Source: Chimaeribacter californicus (GTDB lineage: Bacteria; Pseudomonadota; Gammaproteobacteria; Enterobacterales; Enterobacteriaceae). Taken from it: a DNA stretch of 64,000 nucleotides. This document shows, one piece after another, positions 44,387 to 54,487 of the stretch; position 1 is the first letter of the stretch, and each line of letters opens with the position of its first letter. The notes under the pieces are model-generated. The model saw nothing but the letters and a program-made list of their open reading frames with translations, had not been told where the DNA came from and did no database searches. Made by a program: the position numbers and the translations under genes. The DNA is taken from the NCBI RefSeq assembly GCF_002858675.1, contig NZ_PJZF01000001.1, positions 186,001 to 250,000 on the forward strand, written 5' to 3'.

Positions 44387-45221
44387 TCCCAGCCTGATTG
44401 TCAGCCTGAAACAGATCCTGCCGGCGGTGAATACCGCCGGTTGCTGTTTTAGCCCGGTTGCCGGCCTTTCCGGCGAAAGCTGGCGCATCTGTACCCCACA
44501 GGGCACTTATCTGGCGCGTCGGCAGACGGCGGTAATGGCGGAAATGGGCGTCAGCCGCCGCCGGGAGCTACGGATGCTGCGCACCCGGCAGCCTGGCGGA
44601 GTGGGGCCGCAGCCGTTGGGGCTGCACCATGGCTGGCTGCTGCTGGCCTGGATCGATGGCGACACGCTGCCGGAAACGGCATTTCAGCCGGTTGGGGCAC
44701 TGGCGTTGTTGCTGGTCAGGCTGCACCGGCAGCCGCGCGGCGGGTTTCCGCTGGCGTTGAAAGGTATTCTGGCCCGGTACTGGCAGCAGATCGACCGCAC
44801 CCGCCTGACGCCCCGCTGGCTGCGTTACCATCAGCGCGTGCAGCGCACGCCACTGCCGCCGGTGCTGAAGATTGCACCGCTGCACATGGATATTCACCCC
44901 GGCAATATCATTGCAACCGGTGAAGGCTGGCAGTTGATTGACTGGGAGTACGCCGCCGATGGAGACATCGCCTGCGAGCTGGCGGCACTGGTGCGCGGCA
45001 ATGGCTGGTCAGCCGGGCAGCAACAGGCGGCGCTGGTAGCGGCCTATTGTGCGGCAGGAGGGTACGGCGACGTTACGCGGCTTCAAGCAGCGGTAGGGCG
45101 CTGGTTGCCGTGGATCGACTACCTGATGCTGATGTGGTACGAAGTGCGCTGGCAACAAACACACACTATTTCATTCAGGGCGGCGGCCGATGGCCTGCAC
45201 GCCCGGTTACAGAGTCGATAA
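44370..45221 (+). CDS. thiK: ThiK, thiamine kinase
   Basis: The protein is about 283 residues from GTG 44370, overlapping the end of lpoB; GTG 44346 in the same frame is an alternative, and neither has a good ribosome-binding site, so translation is probably coupled to lpoB. It is an aminoglycoside-phosphotransferase-fold kinase: GLSGESWRI is the nucleotide loop, HMDIHPGNI the catalytic loop with Asp, and DWEYAADGDIACELA the metal-binding Asp segment, each matching E. coli ThiK. It phosphorylates salvaged thiamine to thiamine phosphate. The N-terminal 10-20 residues are less certain. Confidence 0.88.
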   Translation: MTYSVDPSLIVSLKQILPAVNTAGCCFSPVAGLSGESWRICTPQGTYLARRQTAVMAEMGVSRRRELRMLRTRQPGGVGPQPLGLHHGWLLLAWIDGDTLPETAFQPVGALALLLVRLHRQPRGGFPLALKGILARYWQQIDRTRLTPRWLRYHQRVQRTPLPPVLKIAPLHMDIHPGNIIATGEGWQLIDWEYAADGDIACELAALVRGNGWSAGQQQAALVAAYCAAGGYGDVTRLQAAVGRWLPWIDYLMLMWYEVRWQQTHTISFRAAADGLHARLQSR

Positions 45222-45267
45222 CAGCGGAACCGGCAGGTTCCCAAGCAGGCAGTGAAGGGAGAGTACC

Positions 45268-46299
45268 GTGGGTCCGGTAATGTTAGATGTGGAAGGGTAT
45301 GAACTGGATGCGGAAGAGCGTGAGATTCTGCGCCACCCGCTGGTGGGTGGGTTGATCCTGTTCAGCCGTAATTTTCATGATGCCGCGCAGTTGCGCGAGC
45401 TGGTGCGCCAAATCCGCCAGGCATCGCGTGAGCGGCTGGTGGTGGCGGTGGATCAGGAAGGCGGCCGGGTGCAGCGTTTCCGTGACGGCTTTACCCGTCT
45501 GCCGGCCGCCCAGTCTTTTGCCGCGCTGAACGATGCGCAAGAGGGCGGGCGGCTGGCTGAAGAGGCGGGCTGGTTGATGGCCGCTGAGATGATCAGCATG
45601 GACATCGACATCAGTTTTGCCCCGGTGCTGGACATCGGCCACCGCAGCGCGGCGATTGGTGAGCGATCCTTCCATGAGGATCCGCAGGTAGCGCTGGCAA
45701 TGGCTGAGCGCTTTATCCTGGGAATGCAGAGCGCCGGGATGAAGAGTACCGGCAAGCACTTTCCCGGCCATGGGGCGGTGGCGGCGGACTCCCACAAAGA
45801 GACGCCGCACGACCCGCGCCCGCTGGCAGAGATCCGCGCACATGACATGCTGATTTTCCGCGAGCTGATCGCCCGCCGCCGGCTGGATGCGATCATGCCT
45901 GCGCATGTCATTTATACCGAGGCCGACCCGCGCCCGGCCAGCGGCTCACCCTGGTGGCTGAAGCAGGTGCTGCGTCAGGAGCTGGGCTTTAGCGGCATCA
46001 TCTTCTCTGACGATCTCTCCATGGAGGGGGCGGCCATTATGGGCAGCTATGCGGAGCGTGGCCAGGCAGCGCTGGATGCGGGCTGTGACATGATTCTGGT
46101 GTGCAACAACCGCGCCGGGGCCGTCAGCGTGTTGGATAACCTGACCCCGGTCAACGCGGGGCAGGTTGCACAATTGTATCATCGGGGTAAATACACCCGG
46201 CAAGAACTGTTAGATTCGCCGCGCTGGAAGCAGGCCAACCAGGCGCTTACCGCCCTCAATGACCGCTGGCAGGCGCACAAACAGCAGAACGCCGGGTGA
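45268..46299 (+). CDS. nagZ: NagZ, beta-N-acetylhexosaminidase
   Basis: The protein is 343 residues (341 in E. coli) and starts at GTG 45268 behind GGGAGAG. It is a GH3 glycosidase: [11 protein letters not shown], the [16 protein letters not shown] motif carrying the catalytic His/Asp dyad, and [13 protein letters not shown] with the catalytic Asp. NagZ removes GlcNAc from muropeptides in the cytoplasm, and its product induces AmpC beta-lactamase where AmpR is present. NagK, encoded downstream at 56446, phosphorylates the released GlcNAc. ycfP begins 56 bp later. Confidence 0.96.
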   Translation: MGPVMLDVEGYELDAEEREILRHPLVGGLILFSRNFHDAAQLRELVRQIRQASRERLVVAVDQEGGRVQRFRDGFTRLPAAQSFAALNDAQEGGRLAEEAGWLMAAEMISMDIDISFAPVLDIGHRSAAIGERSFHEDPQVALAMAERFILGMQSAGMKSTGKHFPGHGAVAADSHKETPHDPRPLAEIRAHDMLIFRELIARRRLDAIMPAHVIYTEADPRPASGSPWWLKQVLRQELGFSGIIFSDDLSMEGAAIMGSYAERGQAALDAGCDMILVCNNRAGAVSVLDNLTPVNAGQVAQLYHRGKYTRQELLDSPRWKQANQALTALNDRWQAHKQQNAG

Positions 46300-46355
46300 T
46301 TGTCCGGCCCCGGCCAATCTGGGCGGGGGCCGTTTCACATCATACGGGGAAAAAC

Positions 46356-46898
46356 ATGATCATCTATCTGCATGGTTTTGATTCAACGAGTCCCGGCAAT
46401 CATGAAAAAGTGCTGCAACTGCAATTCATCGATCCTGATGTCCGGCTGATCAGTTACAGCACCCTGCATCCACGCCACGATATGCAATTCCTGCTGAAAG
46501 AGGTGGATAAAGCGCTCCAGCAGAACCGTGACGACCATCCGCTGATATGTGGGGTGGGGCTGGGGGGCTTCTGGGCGGAGCGTATCGGCTTTCTTTGTGG
46601 GATCCGCCAGGTCAGCGTTAATCCCAATCTCTGGCCGGAAGAGAACATGCCCGGCAAAATCGACCGGCCGGAAGAGTATCTCGACATCGCCACCAAATGT
46701 GTCAGTGACTTCCGAGAACGTAACCGCGATCGCTGCCTGCTGATCCTCTCCCGTCAGGATGAAGCCCTGGACAGCCGGCGCAGTGCGGCCGCGCTGCATC
46801 ATTACTATCCCATCATCTGGGATGAGCAGCAGGGCCACAAATTCAAAAATCTCTCCCCACACCTGCAACGCATCAACGCGTTCAAAACCACAGGCTGA
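46356..46898 (+). CDS. ycfP: YcfP, alpha/beta-hydrolase-like protein (UPF0227)
   Basis: From ATG 46356 the protein is 180 residues, as in E. coli. [17 protein letters not shown] is the oxyanion-loop start of an alpha/beta hydrolase. The expected nucleophile elbow reads [11 protein letters not shown], with no Ser, so classical serine-hydrolase chemistry is unlikely; the E. coli protein has the same change. [13 protein letters not shown] is conserved near the C terminus. Function is unknown. It follows nagZ closely and may be cotranscribed; about 340 bp of non-coding sequence follow. Confidence 0.9.
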   Translation: MIIYLHGFDSTSPGNHEKVLQLQFIDPDVRLISYSTLHPRHDMQFLLKEVDKALQQNRDDHPLICGVGLGGFWAERIGFLCGIRQVSVNPNLWPEENMPGKIDRPEEYLDIATKCVSDFRERNRDRCLLILSRQDEALDSRRSAAALHHYYPIIWDEQQGHKFKNLSPHLQRINAFKTTG

Positions 46899-47235
46899 CG
46901 CCTGTTTTCCGGTCATGCCGGTCACCGTCAGGCGGCCGGTTTCCCCTTTCCGGATTGCTTGTTTAAGCAGCGCCAGCTGGGCTTTTTTTATCCATATCGC
47001 GCACGGCTATACCTGAGACTATTCTTAATAACCTGATGATTTAAATGCATTAATACCGCTCTTTGTCTATGGAATAAACAAAAAAGTTTGATGTATATCA
47101 ATTTTGGTATGACCAAATAACCTCCCATGCTATTCTGGCCTCAGATGCAGGTTTAATTTACGCGAACCCTATGTTTTCTAAGGACATTATATTTAACCTT
47201 TAGATTACAATTGGTTCACATTTGAGGGGGTCAAA
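46899..47235. other. ycfP-ndh gap with the ndh promoter
   Basis: This 337-bp stretch carries no gene I can support. It holds an imperfect GC-rich inverted stretch after ycfP (around 46905-46930), a T-rich segment near 46984-46990, the FNR box (47088-47101), an extended -10 (TGCTATTCT, 47128-47136) and the ndh leader. Confidence 0.7.
47088..47101. promoter_or_regulatory. FNR box of ndh
   Basis: TTGATGTATATCAA fits the FNR consensus TTGAT-N4-ATCAA without mismatch. Its centre lies about 48 bp before the likely start site below the TGCTATTCT -10 element, close to the -50.5 site through which FNR represses E. coli ndh without oxygen. Confidence 0.85.
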
Positions 47236-48546
47236 TTGACTACGCCAATGAAAAAGATCGTCATCGTAGGTGGTGGTGCAGGCGGGCTGGAGCTGGCAAC
47301 CAGCCTGGGGAACAAATTAGGCCGCAAAAACAAGGCTGAAATTGTATTAGTCGATCGCAACAACAGCCATTTATGGAAGCCCCTGCTGCATGAAGTGGCC
47401 ACCGGTTCACTGGATGCCGGGGTGGATGAGCTGAGCTACCTGGCCCATGCCCGCAACCACCATTTTGTGTTCCAGCTGGGGTCTGTTACCGACATCAACC
47501 GTGACAGCAAAACCCTGCAACTGGCCGAGATCCGCGATGGCCAGGGCGACGTGCTGGTGGCAGCGCGTGAAATCAGTTATGACTACCTGGTGATGGCGCT
47601 GGGCAGCACCTCTAATGACTTCGGTACGCCGGGCGTTAAAGAGAACTGCATCTTCCTCGATAACCCGCATCAGGCGCACCGTTTCCATAACGAGATGCTT
47701 AACCTGTTCCTGAAATTCTCCGCCAACCCGGCTGACCGTGAGCAGGTAAATATCGCCATCGTCGGCGGCGGGGCCACCGGGGTGGAACTGTCTGCGGAAC
47801 TGCATAATGCGGTGAAACAGCTGCACAGTTACGGCTTCCAGGGGCTGGATAATAAAGCGCTGAATGTCACGCTGGTGGAAGCCGGGGAGCGCATTCTGCC
47901 GGCGCTGCCGCCGCGCATCTCTGCGGCCGCCCATCAGGAGCTGACCAAACTCGGCGTGCGCGTGCTGACCAACACCATGGTCACCAGTGCCGATAAAGGT
48001 GGCCTGAATACCAAAGGCGGTGAGTACATTGAGGCCGATCTGATGGTCTGGGCAGCCGGGATTAAGGCACCGGACTTTATGAAAGAGATCGGCGGCCTGG
48101 AAACCAACCGCATCAACCAGCTGGTGGTGGAACCGACCCTGCAAACCACGCGTGACCCGTTCATCTATGCCATTGGTGACTGCGCCTCCTGCCCGCAGCC
48201 GGACGGCAAATTTGTGCCGCCGCGCGCTCAGTCCGCCCACCAGATGGCCTCCCGCTGCTACGACAACCTGCTGTTGCAGCTCAGCGGCCAGGACAACAAG
48301 CTGAAGCCGTACATCTATAAAGACAACGGTTCACTGGTGTCGCTCTCCCGCTTCAGCACCGTCGGCAGCCTGATGGGCAACCTGATGCGCGGCTCGATGA
48401 TGATTGAGGGGCGTATCGCGCGCTTTGTCTACGTTTCGCTCTACCGTATGCACCAGGTGGCGCTGCACGGTTACCTGCGTACCGGCCTGATGGTGCTGGT
48501 GGGCAGCATCAACCGCGTTATCCGCCCGCGCCTGAAATTACATTAA
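47236..48546 (+). CDS. ndh: Ndh, NADH dehydrogenase II
   Basis: The protein is 436 residues (434 in E. coli) and starts at TTG 47236 as in E. coli, with AGGGGG upstream. FAD-binding [15 protein letters not shown] lies at the N terminus, NADH-binding [15 protein letters not shown] in the middle, and YAIGDCASC near residue 310. The C-terminal amphipathic part ([14 protein letters not shown]) docks it to the inner membrane. It passes electrons from NADH to quinone without pumping protons. FNR control fits its aerobic use. A terminator follows. Confidence 0.97.
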   Translation: MTTPMKKIVIVGGGAGGLELATSLGNKLGRKNKAEIVLVDRNNSHLWKPLLHEVATGSLDAGVDELSYLAHARNHHFVFQLGSVTDINRDSKTLQLAEIRDGQGDVLVAAREISYDYLVMALGSTSNDFGTPGVKENCIFLDNPHQAHRFHNEMLNLFLKFSANPADREQVNIAIVGGGATGVELSAELHNAVKQLHSYGFQGLDNKALNVTLVEAGERILPALPPRISAAAHQELTKLGVRVLTNTMVTSADKGGLNTKGGEYIEADLMVWAAGIKAPDFMKEIGGLETNRINQLVVEPTLQTTRDPFIYAIGDCASCPQPDGKFVPPRAQSAHQMASRCYDNLLLQLSGQDNKLKPYIYKDNGSLVSLSRFSTVGSLMGNLMRGSMMIEGRIARFVYVSLYRMHQVALHGYLRTGLMVLVGSINRVIRPRLKLH

Positions 48547-48868
48547 GCCTGTTTGACTGACCAGAGGCCCGCTTCCCCGGCGGGCCTTATTCTTTCCCAG
48601 CTGCCGTTGCCAGCATAAAGTTTTACTTAAGCGCGCTTTACCCTTCAGACAACTCCTAAACCTGCGGTTTCTCCCGTGGAAATGCCACTTTTCGTCCACT
48701 GCTCTTATTGCCGGACGCGCAATCCGGAGGCACACTCTTTTCCATCAGAAGGGGGCAGGGCATGAACGTCAGCCCCCGTCCGGGCACCCGGCCGCAGTAC
48801 GGAAACGTCCCGCAGCCGGCAGTGCCGGACAGGTAACATGGCATGAGAATGAACCGGGAGGATGTCCT
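48547..48868. other. ndh-ycfJ gap
   Basis: These 322 bp hold the ndh terminator, then a region with a GGGGGC (48751-48756) and GCCCCC (48772-48777) inverted pair and a 24-codon Pro-rich reading frame (48762-48836) that may be a small ORF or only leader sequence. The ycfJ ribosome-binding site GGGAGG is at its end. Confidence 0.5.
48565..48592 (+). terminator. Terminator of ndh
   Basis: AGGCCCGC (48565-48572) pairs with GCGGGCCT (48580-48587), loop of 7 bases, followed by TATTCTTT. It begins 18 bp after the ndh stop. Confidence 0.75.
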
Positions 48869-49414
48869 GTGAATAAATCAATGGCAGCAGGTATCGGCAT
48901 CGGCGTCGCCGCCGCGATGGGGATCGCCGCCGTCGCCAGCAATCTGGATGCGTTCTCCGGCCCGCAATATGCGCAGGTAGTGAATGCCACACCGATCACG
49001 GAAACCGTTAAAACGCCGCGTCAGGAGTGCCGTGACGTCACCGTCACGCACCGCCGTCCGGTGCAGGATGAACACCAGATCGCCGGCTCAGTGCTGGGTG
49101 CAGTAGCGGGTGGGGTGCTGGGCCATCAATTCGGTGGCGGGCGCGGGCGTGATGTCGCCACCGTGGCCGGGGCGCTGGCGGGGGGATATGCAGGTAACCG
49201 CACGCAGAGCAGCCTGCAGGAAAATGACACCTACACCACCACGAAACAGCGTTGCAGCACGGTGTATGACAAGAGCCAAAAAACCCTGGGCTACGACGTC
49301 ACCTATAAAATCGGTGACCAGCAGGGCAAAGTGCGGATGGATCGTCAACCGGGCAGCCAGATCCCACTGGATCGTAACGGCCAGCTGATTCTGAACGACA
49401 GTAACCGTACCTAA
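48869..49414 (+). CDS. ycfJ: YcfJ, glycine-zipper 2TM membrane protein
   Basis: The protein is 181 residues (179 in E. coli), starting at GTG 48869 after GGGAGG. An N-terminal membrane segment (GIGIGVAAAMGIAAVAS) is followed by TPRQECRDVTVTHRRPVQDE, then a glycine-zipper 2TM region (GSVLGAVAGGVLGHQFGGG through AGGYAGN), and a C-terminal beta domain with YDKSQKTLGYDVTYKIG. It is an envelope protein of unknown role. In E. coli it is followed by comR, bhsA and ldtC before mfd; here those are absent and mfd follows. Confidence 0.92.
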   Translation: MNKSMAAGIGIGVAAAMGIAAVASNLDAFSGPQYAQVVNATPITETVKTPRQECRDVTVTHRRPVQDEHQIAGSVLGAVAGGVLGHQFGGGRGRDVATVAGALAGGYAGNRTQSSLQENDTYTTTKQRCSTVYDKSQKTLGYDVTYKIGDQQGKVRMDRQPGSQIPLDRNGQLILNDSNRT

Positions 49415-49436
49415 TCGGCAACGCCAATAAAAAATT

Positions 49437-49521
49437 GCGCCCGCGCACAGTGTTAGTTCTGATCGTTTACCCGCCTGGGGTGAGGTAAGCGAGTGGCATT
49501 AACATTGGCGCGGGCTTTCTT
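49437..49521 (+). ncRNA. Nested hairpin element after ycfJ, candidate structured RNA or long terminator
   Basis: Three nested pairings lie in one 80-base stretch: GCCCGCGC (49439-49446) with GCGCGGGC (49508-49515), TGTTA (49451-49455) with TAACA (49500-49504), and CGTTTACC (49464-49471) with GGTAAGCG (49484-49491, one G-T pair). TTTCTT follows the outer stem, as in a terminator. A normal terminator does not need such a long, nested loop. It lies 22 bp after the ycfJ stop. Confidence 0.4.
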
Positions 49522-49528
49522 ATGGGGA

Positions 49529-49554
49529 GAAACCGGGCAGCGGCCGCTGCCCGG
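49529..49554 (-). terminator. Terminator of mfd
   Basis: CCGGGCAGC (49533-49541) pairs with GCTGCCCGG (49546-49554), loop GGCC. On the minus strand TTTCT follows, 7 bp after the mfd stop. Confidence 0.6.
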
Positions 49555-49560
49555 CTGGGG

Positions 49561-52500
49561 TCAGAGCGTGTGCTCCGCAAAGGCTTTCAGGTGGGTGTCC
49601 AGGAATTCCAGCCGCAGGTTACGCTCGGTCAACTCGCGGTTGAATTTCAGTTTGGTCGGGCCATCCAGCCGGTAGACCTGCGGTGCTTTCTGTAACAGGC
49701 CAATCAGGTACGCCGGGTCTACGCGGTTCTGTTCGCCAAACTCAATAAAGCCGCCGCGCTCATTGCCTTCAATACGCCGGATGCCCAGCGCCTGCGCCGC
49801 CAGCCGCAGCGCGGCGATGTCGAGCAGGTTGCGCGCCGCATCCGGCAGCAGGCCAAAGCGGTCAATCAGCTCAACCTTGATCTCCTCCAGTTCGTTGGCC
49901 TGTTTGGCGCTGGCGATACGTTTATAGAAGGAGAGGCGGGTGTTGACGTCCGGCACGTAGGTTTCCGGCAGCAGCGACGGCATCCGCAACTCCACCTCGG
50001 TCTGGTTGCTGGTGAGATCCTCCAGTGACGGCTCGCGCCCCTCTTTCAGCGCATTCACCGCGCTCTCCAGCAGTTCCATATAGAGCGTGAAGCCGACGGT
50101 GGTCATCTGGCCGCTCTGGTCTTCACCCAGCAATTCACCGGCCCCGCGGATCTCCAGGTCATGCGTGGCCAGCGCGAACCCGGCCCCCAGATCTTCCAGC
50201 GAGGCGATCGCCTCCAGCCGTTTCAGCGCATCGCCGCTCATCGCCTTGGGCGGCGGGGTGAGCAGGTAGGCGTAGGCCTGATGGTGTGAACGCCCGACCC
50301 GGCCGCGCAGCTGGTGCAGCTGCGCCAGCCCAAGGTGATCGGCCCGCTCAATGATGATGGTGTTGGCGCTGGGGATGTCGATGCCGGTTTCGATGATGGT
50401 GGTACACACCAGCACATTAAAGCGCTGGTGGTGGAAATCGTTCATCACCCGTTCCAGATCGCGTTCGCGCATCTGGCCGTGGCCCACAGCAATCCGCGCT
50501 TCGGGCACCAGTTCGGCCAGCCGCTGTGCCGCTTTTTCAATGTTTTCCACATCATTATAGAGGTAGTAAACCTGCCCGCCGCGCAGCACCTCACGCAGGA
50601 TCGCCTCGCGCACCACCAGGCTGTCATACTCCCGCACAAAGGTTTTCACCGCCAGGCGCCGCGCCGGCGGGGTGGCGATGATCGACAGGTCACGCATCCC
50701 GCTCATCGCCATGTTCAGCGTGCGCGGGATCGGCGTGGCCGTCAGGGTCAGGATGTCCACATCGGCGCGCATCGCCTTGATACGCTCTTTGTGGCGCACG
50801 CCGAAACGGTGCTCCTCATCGACGATCAGCAGGCCGAGGTCTTTCCAGCGCAGATCGCTCATCAGCAATTTGTGGGTGCCGATGATGATGTCGACTTTGC
50901 CCTCGACCGCCTCATCAATCACCACCTGCTGCTCTTTGGCACTGCGGAAACGCGACATCAGTTCAATGCGCACCGGCCAGTTGGCGAAGCGATCGCGGAA
51001 GTTATCATAATGCTGTTGGGCGAGCAGGGTGGTCGGCACCAGCACCGCCACCTGTTTGTGGTTTTCCACCGCCAGGAACGCGGCGCGCATCGCCACTTCC
51101 GTTTTGCCGAAGCCGACGTCGCCGCACACCAGCCGGTCCATCGCCAGCGGTTGGCACATGTCGCTCAGCACGGCATTGATCGCCTGCTCCTGATCCGGCG
51201 TGGTTTCAAACGGGAACGACTGGCAGAACAGCTGATACTGCTCGCGGTCATGTTTAAAGGCGTAGCCCGCCTTGGCGGCGCGCTGGGCGTAGATGTCGAG
51301 CAGCTCGGCGGCCACGTCCCGCACCCGCTCGGCCGCTTTCTGCCGCGCCCGGCCCCAGGCTTCACCGCCCAGTTTATGCAGCGGCGCATTATCATCCGCC
51401 CCCCCGGCATAGCGGCTGATCAGGTGCAGTGACGACACCGGCACGTAGAGCTTGTCTTCACCGGCGTAGGTCAGGATCAGGTACTCCGCCTTGATGCCGC
51501 CGGCTTCCAGTGTGGTCATGCCCGCATACCGGCCGACGCCGTGCTCCAGGTGTACCACCGGCTGGCCGGGGTGCAGCTCCGCCAGGTTGCGGATCAGGGT
51601 TTCGGTATTGATGGTCCGGCGGTTGTCCTGCCGGCGGCGGCTGACGCGTTCGCCCAGCAGATCGCTTTCGCACACCAGGGCCAGTTCGCGTGGGCGATCC
51701 AGGAACCCGCGCTCGCTGGCACCGATCATCAGGTAGTGGCCCGGCGCTTCCGCCTGCTCCAGGCGCTCAATCATCACCGGGCGTAATTTAATGCGCGCCA
51801 GCAAGTCCTGCAGGGTTTCGCGACGGCCTTCGCTCTCCACGGAGAAGATCAGGCGGCCGGTAAAGGATTCAGCAAAGCGGCGCAGGGTATCAAGCGGCAC
51901 TTTCTGCTGCGGTTCCACCGCCAGTGACGGCAGCGGCTCATAGCCCAGATTGGTGTTGGCTGCTTTTTCCGGCAGCAGGTCAGTTTTCAGCTGCACGCGC
52001 GGCCACTGTTTCAGCTCGGCAAACAGGGCATCGACCCGCAGCCACAAGGATTCCGGCGCCAGCAACGGGCGCATCGGGTCAACGCGGCGGTTCTCGTAAC
52101 GCTGGTTCACGTCCAGCCAGAAGCGCTCCGCCGACGCCTCCAGATCGCCGGTATTCACCAGCAGGGTATTCTCCGGCAGGTAACTGAACAGCGTGCTCAG
52201 CGGTTCGTTGAAGAACAGCGGCTGCCAGTACTCAATCCCGGCCGGGAAGGTGCCCTTGCTGACCTGCTGGTAGATGTGCTCCGGCTCACGGCGCACATCA
52301 AATTTTTCACGCCACTGGCTGCGGAACAGCTCGATTGCCGCCTTGTCCGTCGGGAACTCATGCGCCGGCAACAGATTGATGCGATCCACTTCACTCAGGG
52401 TGCGCTGGGTATCCACATCAAACACCCGCAGGCTGTCTATCTCATCATCAAAGAAATCGAGGCGGTACGGCTCTTCACTGCCCATCGGGTAGAGATCCAG

Positions 52501-53004
52501 CAGCGCACCGCGGGTGGCGTACTCGCCATGCTCCATCACCTGATCCACACTGCGGTAGCCCGCCTGCTCCAGCTGGGCGCGCAGTTTGTCACGCGAGAGG
52601 CGCTGCCCTTTTTGCATCACCAGCGCATGGCCGTGCAGGAACGCATGGGGGCAGACGCGCTGCATCAGGGTATTGACCGGCAGGATGATCACCCCGCGCG
52701 CCATGGTCGGCAGCTGGTAGAGGCTGGAGAGGCGGGCAGAAATAATCTCCTGATGCGGCGAGAAACTGTCATAGGGCAGGGTTTCCCAGTCCGACAGCGC
52801 CGTCACCAGATGGGAGGTGAACTGCTGGATCTCGTCGCGCAACCGCAGGGCGTTTTGCATGTCAGGGGCGAGCAGCATCACCGGGCCGTCATGGCGTTCA
52901 ATGATCTCGGCGCACTCAACGGCGCAGGCCGAGCCGGTCAGTTGACCAAGCACGCGGACATCGCCGCGGCGGGCGGGCAGGGGGTAACGGTATGTGTGAG
53001 GCAT
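49561..53004 (-). CDS. mfd: Mfd, transcription-repair coupling factor
   Basis: The protein is 1147 residues (1148 in E. coli). It opens with a UvrB-like module (MPHTYRYPLPARRGDVRVLG), then a CarD-like RNA polymerase-interacting domain (VVHLEHGVGRYAGMTTLE), then a RecG-like SF2 translocase with Walker A VCGDVGFGKTEVAMRAAF and the DEEHRFG box, and a C-terminal domain that masks UvrA binding. Mfd removes RNA polymerase stalled at lesions and recruits UvrA. It is a long single gene, divergent from lolC; it ends at a small hairpin next to the nested element after ycfJ. Confidence 0.97.
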   Translation of the reverse strand: MPHTYRYPLPARRGDVRVLGQLTGSACAVECAEIIERHDGPVMLLAPDMQNALRLRDEIQQFTSHLVTALSDWETLPYDSFSPHQEIISARLSSLYQLPTMARGVIILPVNTLMQRVCPHAFLHGHALVMQKGQRLSRDKLRAQLEQAGYRSVDQVMEHGEYATRGALLDLYPMGSEEPYRLDFFDDEIDSLRVFDVDTQRTLSEVDRINLLPAHEFPTDKAAIELFRSQWREKFDVRREPEHIYQQVSKGTFPAGIEYWQPLFFNEPLSTLFSYLPENTLLVNTGDLEASAERFWLDVNQRYENRRVDPMRPLLAPESLWLRVDALFAELKQWPRVQLKTDLLPEKAANTNLGYEPLPSLAVEPQQKVPLDTLRRFAESFTGRLIFSVESEGRRETLQDLLARIKLRPVMIERLEQAEAPGHYLMIGASERGFLDRPRELALVCESDLLGERVSRRRQDNRRTINTETLIRNLAELHPGQPVVHLEHGVGRYAGMTTLEAGGIKAEYLILTYAGEDKLYVPVSSLHLISRYAGGADDNAPLHKLGGEAWGRARQKAAERVRDVAAELLDIYAQRAAKAGYAFKHDREQYQLFCQSFPFETTPDQEQAINAVLSDMCQPLAMDRLVCGDVGFGKTEVAMRAAFLAVENHKQVAVLVPTTLLAQQHYDNFRDRFANWPVRIELMSRFRSAKEQQVVIDEAVEGKVDIIIGTHKLLMSDLRWKDLGLLIVDEEHRFGVRHKERIKAMRADVDILTLTATPIPRTLNMAMSGMRDLSIIATPPARRLAVKTFVREYDSLVVREAILREVLRGGQVYYLYNDVENIEKAAQRLAELVPEARIAVGHGQMRERDLERVMNDFHHQRFNVLVCTTIIETGIDIPSANTIIIERADHLGLAQLHQLRGRVGRSHHQAYAYLLTPPPKAMSGDALKRLEAIASLEDLGAGFALATHDLEIRGAGELLGEDQSGQMTTVGFTLYMELLESAVNALKEGREPSLEDLTSNQTEVELRMPSLLPETYVPDVNTRLSFYKRIASAKQANELEEIKVELIDRFGLLPDAARNLLDIAALRLAAQALGIRRIEGNERGGFIEFGEQNRVDPAYLIGLLQKAPQVYRLDGPTKLKFNRELTERNLRLEFLDTHLKAFAEHTL

Positions 53005-53284
53005 AGTCAGTTTTACATTCTCTTGTTCAGCAACGGGCCATCCCGGTCAGCCGGGCATCTTGCCCGCCATATCGTGAAGCCGCATGTTTGCGGCAGCACC
53101 CGCATCAGGCTGGCTTAACAGCACAGAAGACGCGATGCAGTAAGTATAAGCAACCCTGAAAGCCTGGTAGTTAATAGATGTGTACTTACACAAAGAGTTA
53201 CTTCAGGAAGTGGTTCCCTAATGCGGTTGTAGCCTTTATTATCCTTGATCACTTTGCTTTAGCAACTGTCATAAAACGGATTTC

Positions 53285-54487
53285 ATGTATCAACCTGTCG
53301 CGTTATTCATCGGCCTGCGTTATATGCGCGGGCGGGCCTCAGACCGCTTCGGCCGGTTTGTTTCCTGGCTTTCCACCATCGGTATTACGCTTGGCGTGAT
53401 GGCGATGGTTACCGTCCTCTCCGTGATGAACGGCTTTGAGCGCGATCTCGAGAGAAATATTCTCGGGCTGATGCCTCAGGCGCTGATCACCACCCCACAG
53501 GGCTCCCTTAACCCCCAGAAACTCCCCGCGTCCGGCCTGTCCGGCTTACAGGGCGTGCAGCGCATTGTGCCGCTGACCACCGGTGATGTGGTGCTGCAAA
53601 GCGCGCGCGGTGTGGCGGTCGGCGTGATGCTGGGCGTCAACCCGGATCAGCCGGAGCCGCTGGCGCAGTATCTGGTGGGCGCGCAGCAGCAGCAGCTCCA
53701 GCCGCAGACCTACAACGTGATCCTGGGCGAGCAGCTGGCCGGGCAACTGGGCGTCAAACGCGGCGACACGCTGCGGCTGATGGTCACCAGCGCCAGTGAA
53801 TTCACCCCGATGGGGCGGATACCGAGCCAGCGCCTGTTTACCGTGATTGGCACGTTTGCGGCCAACAGCGAAGTGGACGGCTACCAGTTGCTGGTGAACC
53901 AGCAGGATGCCTCCCGCCTGATGCGCTACCCGGCCGGTAACATCACCGGCTGGCGGCTGACGCTGCAACAGCCGCTCACCGTAGACACCCTGAGCCAACA
54001 GCCGCTGCCGGCCGGCACCCAGTGGAAAGACTGGCGTGACCGCAAGGGCGAGCTGTTCCAGGCGGTGCGTATGGAAAAGAACATGATGGGGCTGCTACTC
54101 AGCCTGATTGTGGCCGTGGCCGCCTTTAACATCATCACTTCGCTGGGGCTGCTGGTGATGGAGAAACAGGGTGAGGTGGCGATTCTGCAAACCCAGGGGC
54201 TGACACGCCGCCAGATTATGACGGTGTTTATGGTGCAGGGCGCGAGCGCCGGCATCATCGGCGCCCTGCTCGGGGCGTTGCTCGGCACCCTGCTGGCGAG
54301 CCAGCTGGGCACGATTATGCCTGCGCTCGGCATGGCGATTGACGGCGCGTCGCTGCCGGTCGACATTGAGCCGCTCCAGGTCATCACCATTGCGCTGGTG
54401 GCAATGGCCGTGGCGCTGCTTTCCACGCTTTACCCTTCATGGCGCGCTGCCGCCGTTCAACCCGCTGAGGCTTTACGTTATGAGTAA
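53285..54487 (+). CDS. lolC: LolC, lipoprotein-releasing ABC permease
   Basis: The protein is 400 residues, with one N-terminal membrane helix ([19 protein letters not shown]), a large periplasmic domain, and three C-terminal helices, as in LolC/FtsX-type permeases. The N-terminal [20 protein letters not shown] is near identical to E. coli. With LolD and LolE it extracts outer-membrane lipoproteins from the inner membrane and hands them to LolA; LolC is the LolA-binding subunit. YceK, YcfL and LpoB of this window are clients. It overlaps lolD by 8 bases. Confidence 0.96.
   Translation: MYQPVALFIGLRYMRGRASDRFGRFVSWLSTIGITLGVMAMVTVLSVMNGFERDLERNILGLMPQALITTPQGSLNPQKLPASGLSGLQGVQRIVPLTTGDVVLQSARGVAVGVMLGVNPDQPEPLAQYLVGAQQQQLQPQTYNVILGEQLAGQLGVKRGDTLRLMVTSASEFTPMGRIPSQRLFTVIGTFAANSEVDGYQLLVNQQDASRLMRYPAGNITGWRLTLQQPLTVDTLSQQPLPAGTQWKDWRDRKGELFQAVRMEKNMMGLLLSLIVAVAAFNIITSLGLLVMEKQGEVAILQTQGLTRRQIMTVFMVQGASAGIIGALLGALLGTLLASQLGTIMPALGMAIDGASLPVDIEPLQVITIALVAMAVALLSTLYPSWRAAAVQPAEALRYE

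Noticed and set aside
50314-51432. A 372-codon open frame opposite mfd
   Set aside because: It covers conserved translocase motifs of mfd and is His/Gln-rich without any recognisable feature.
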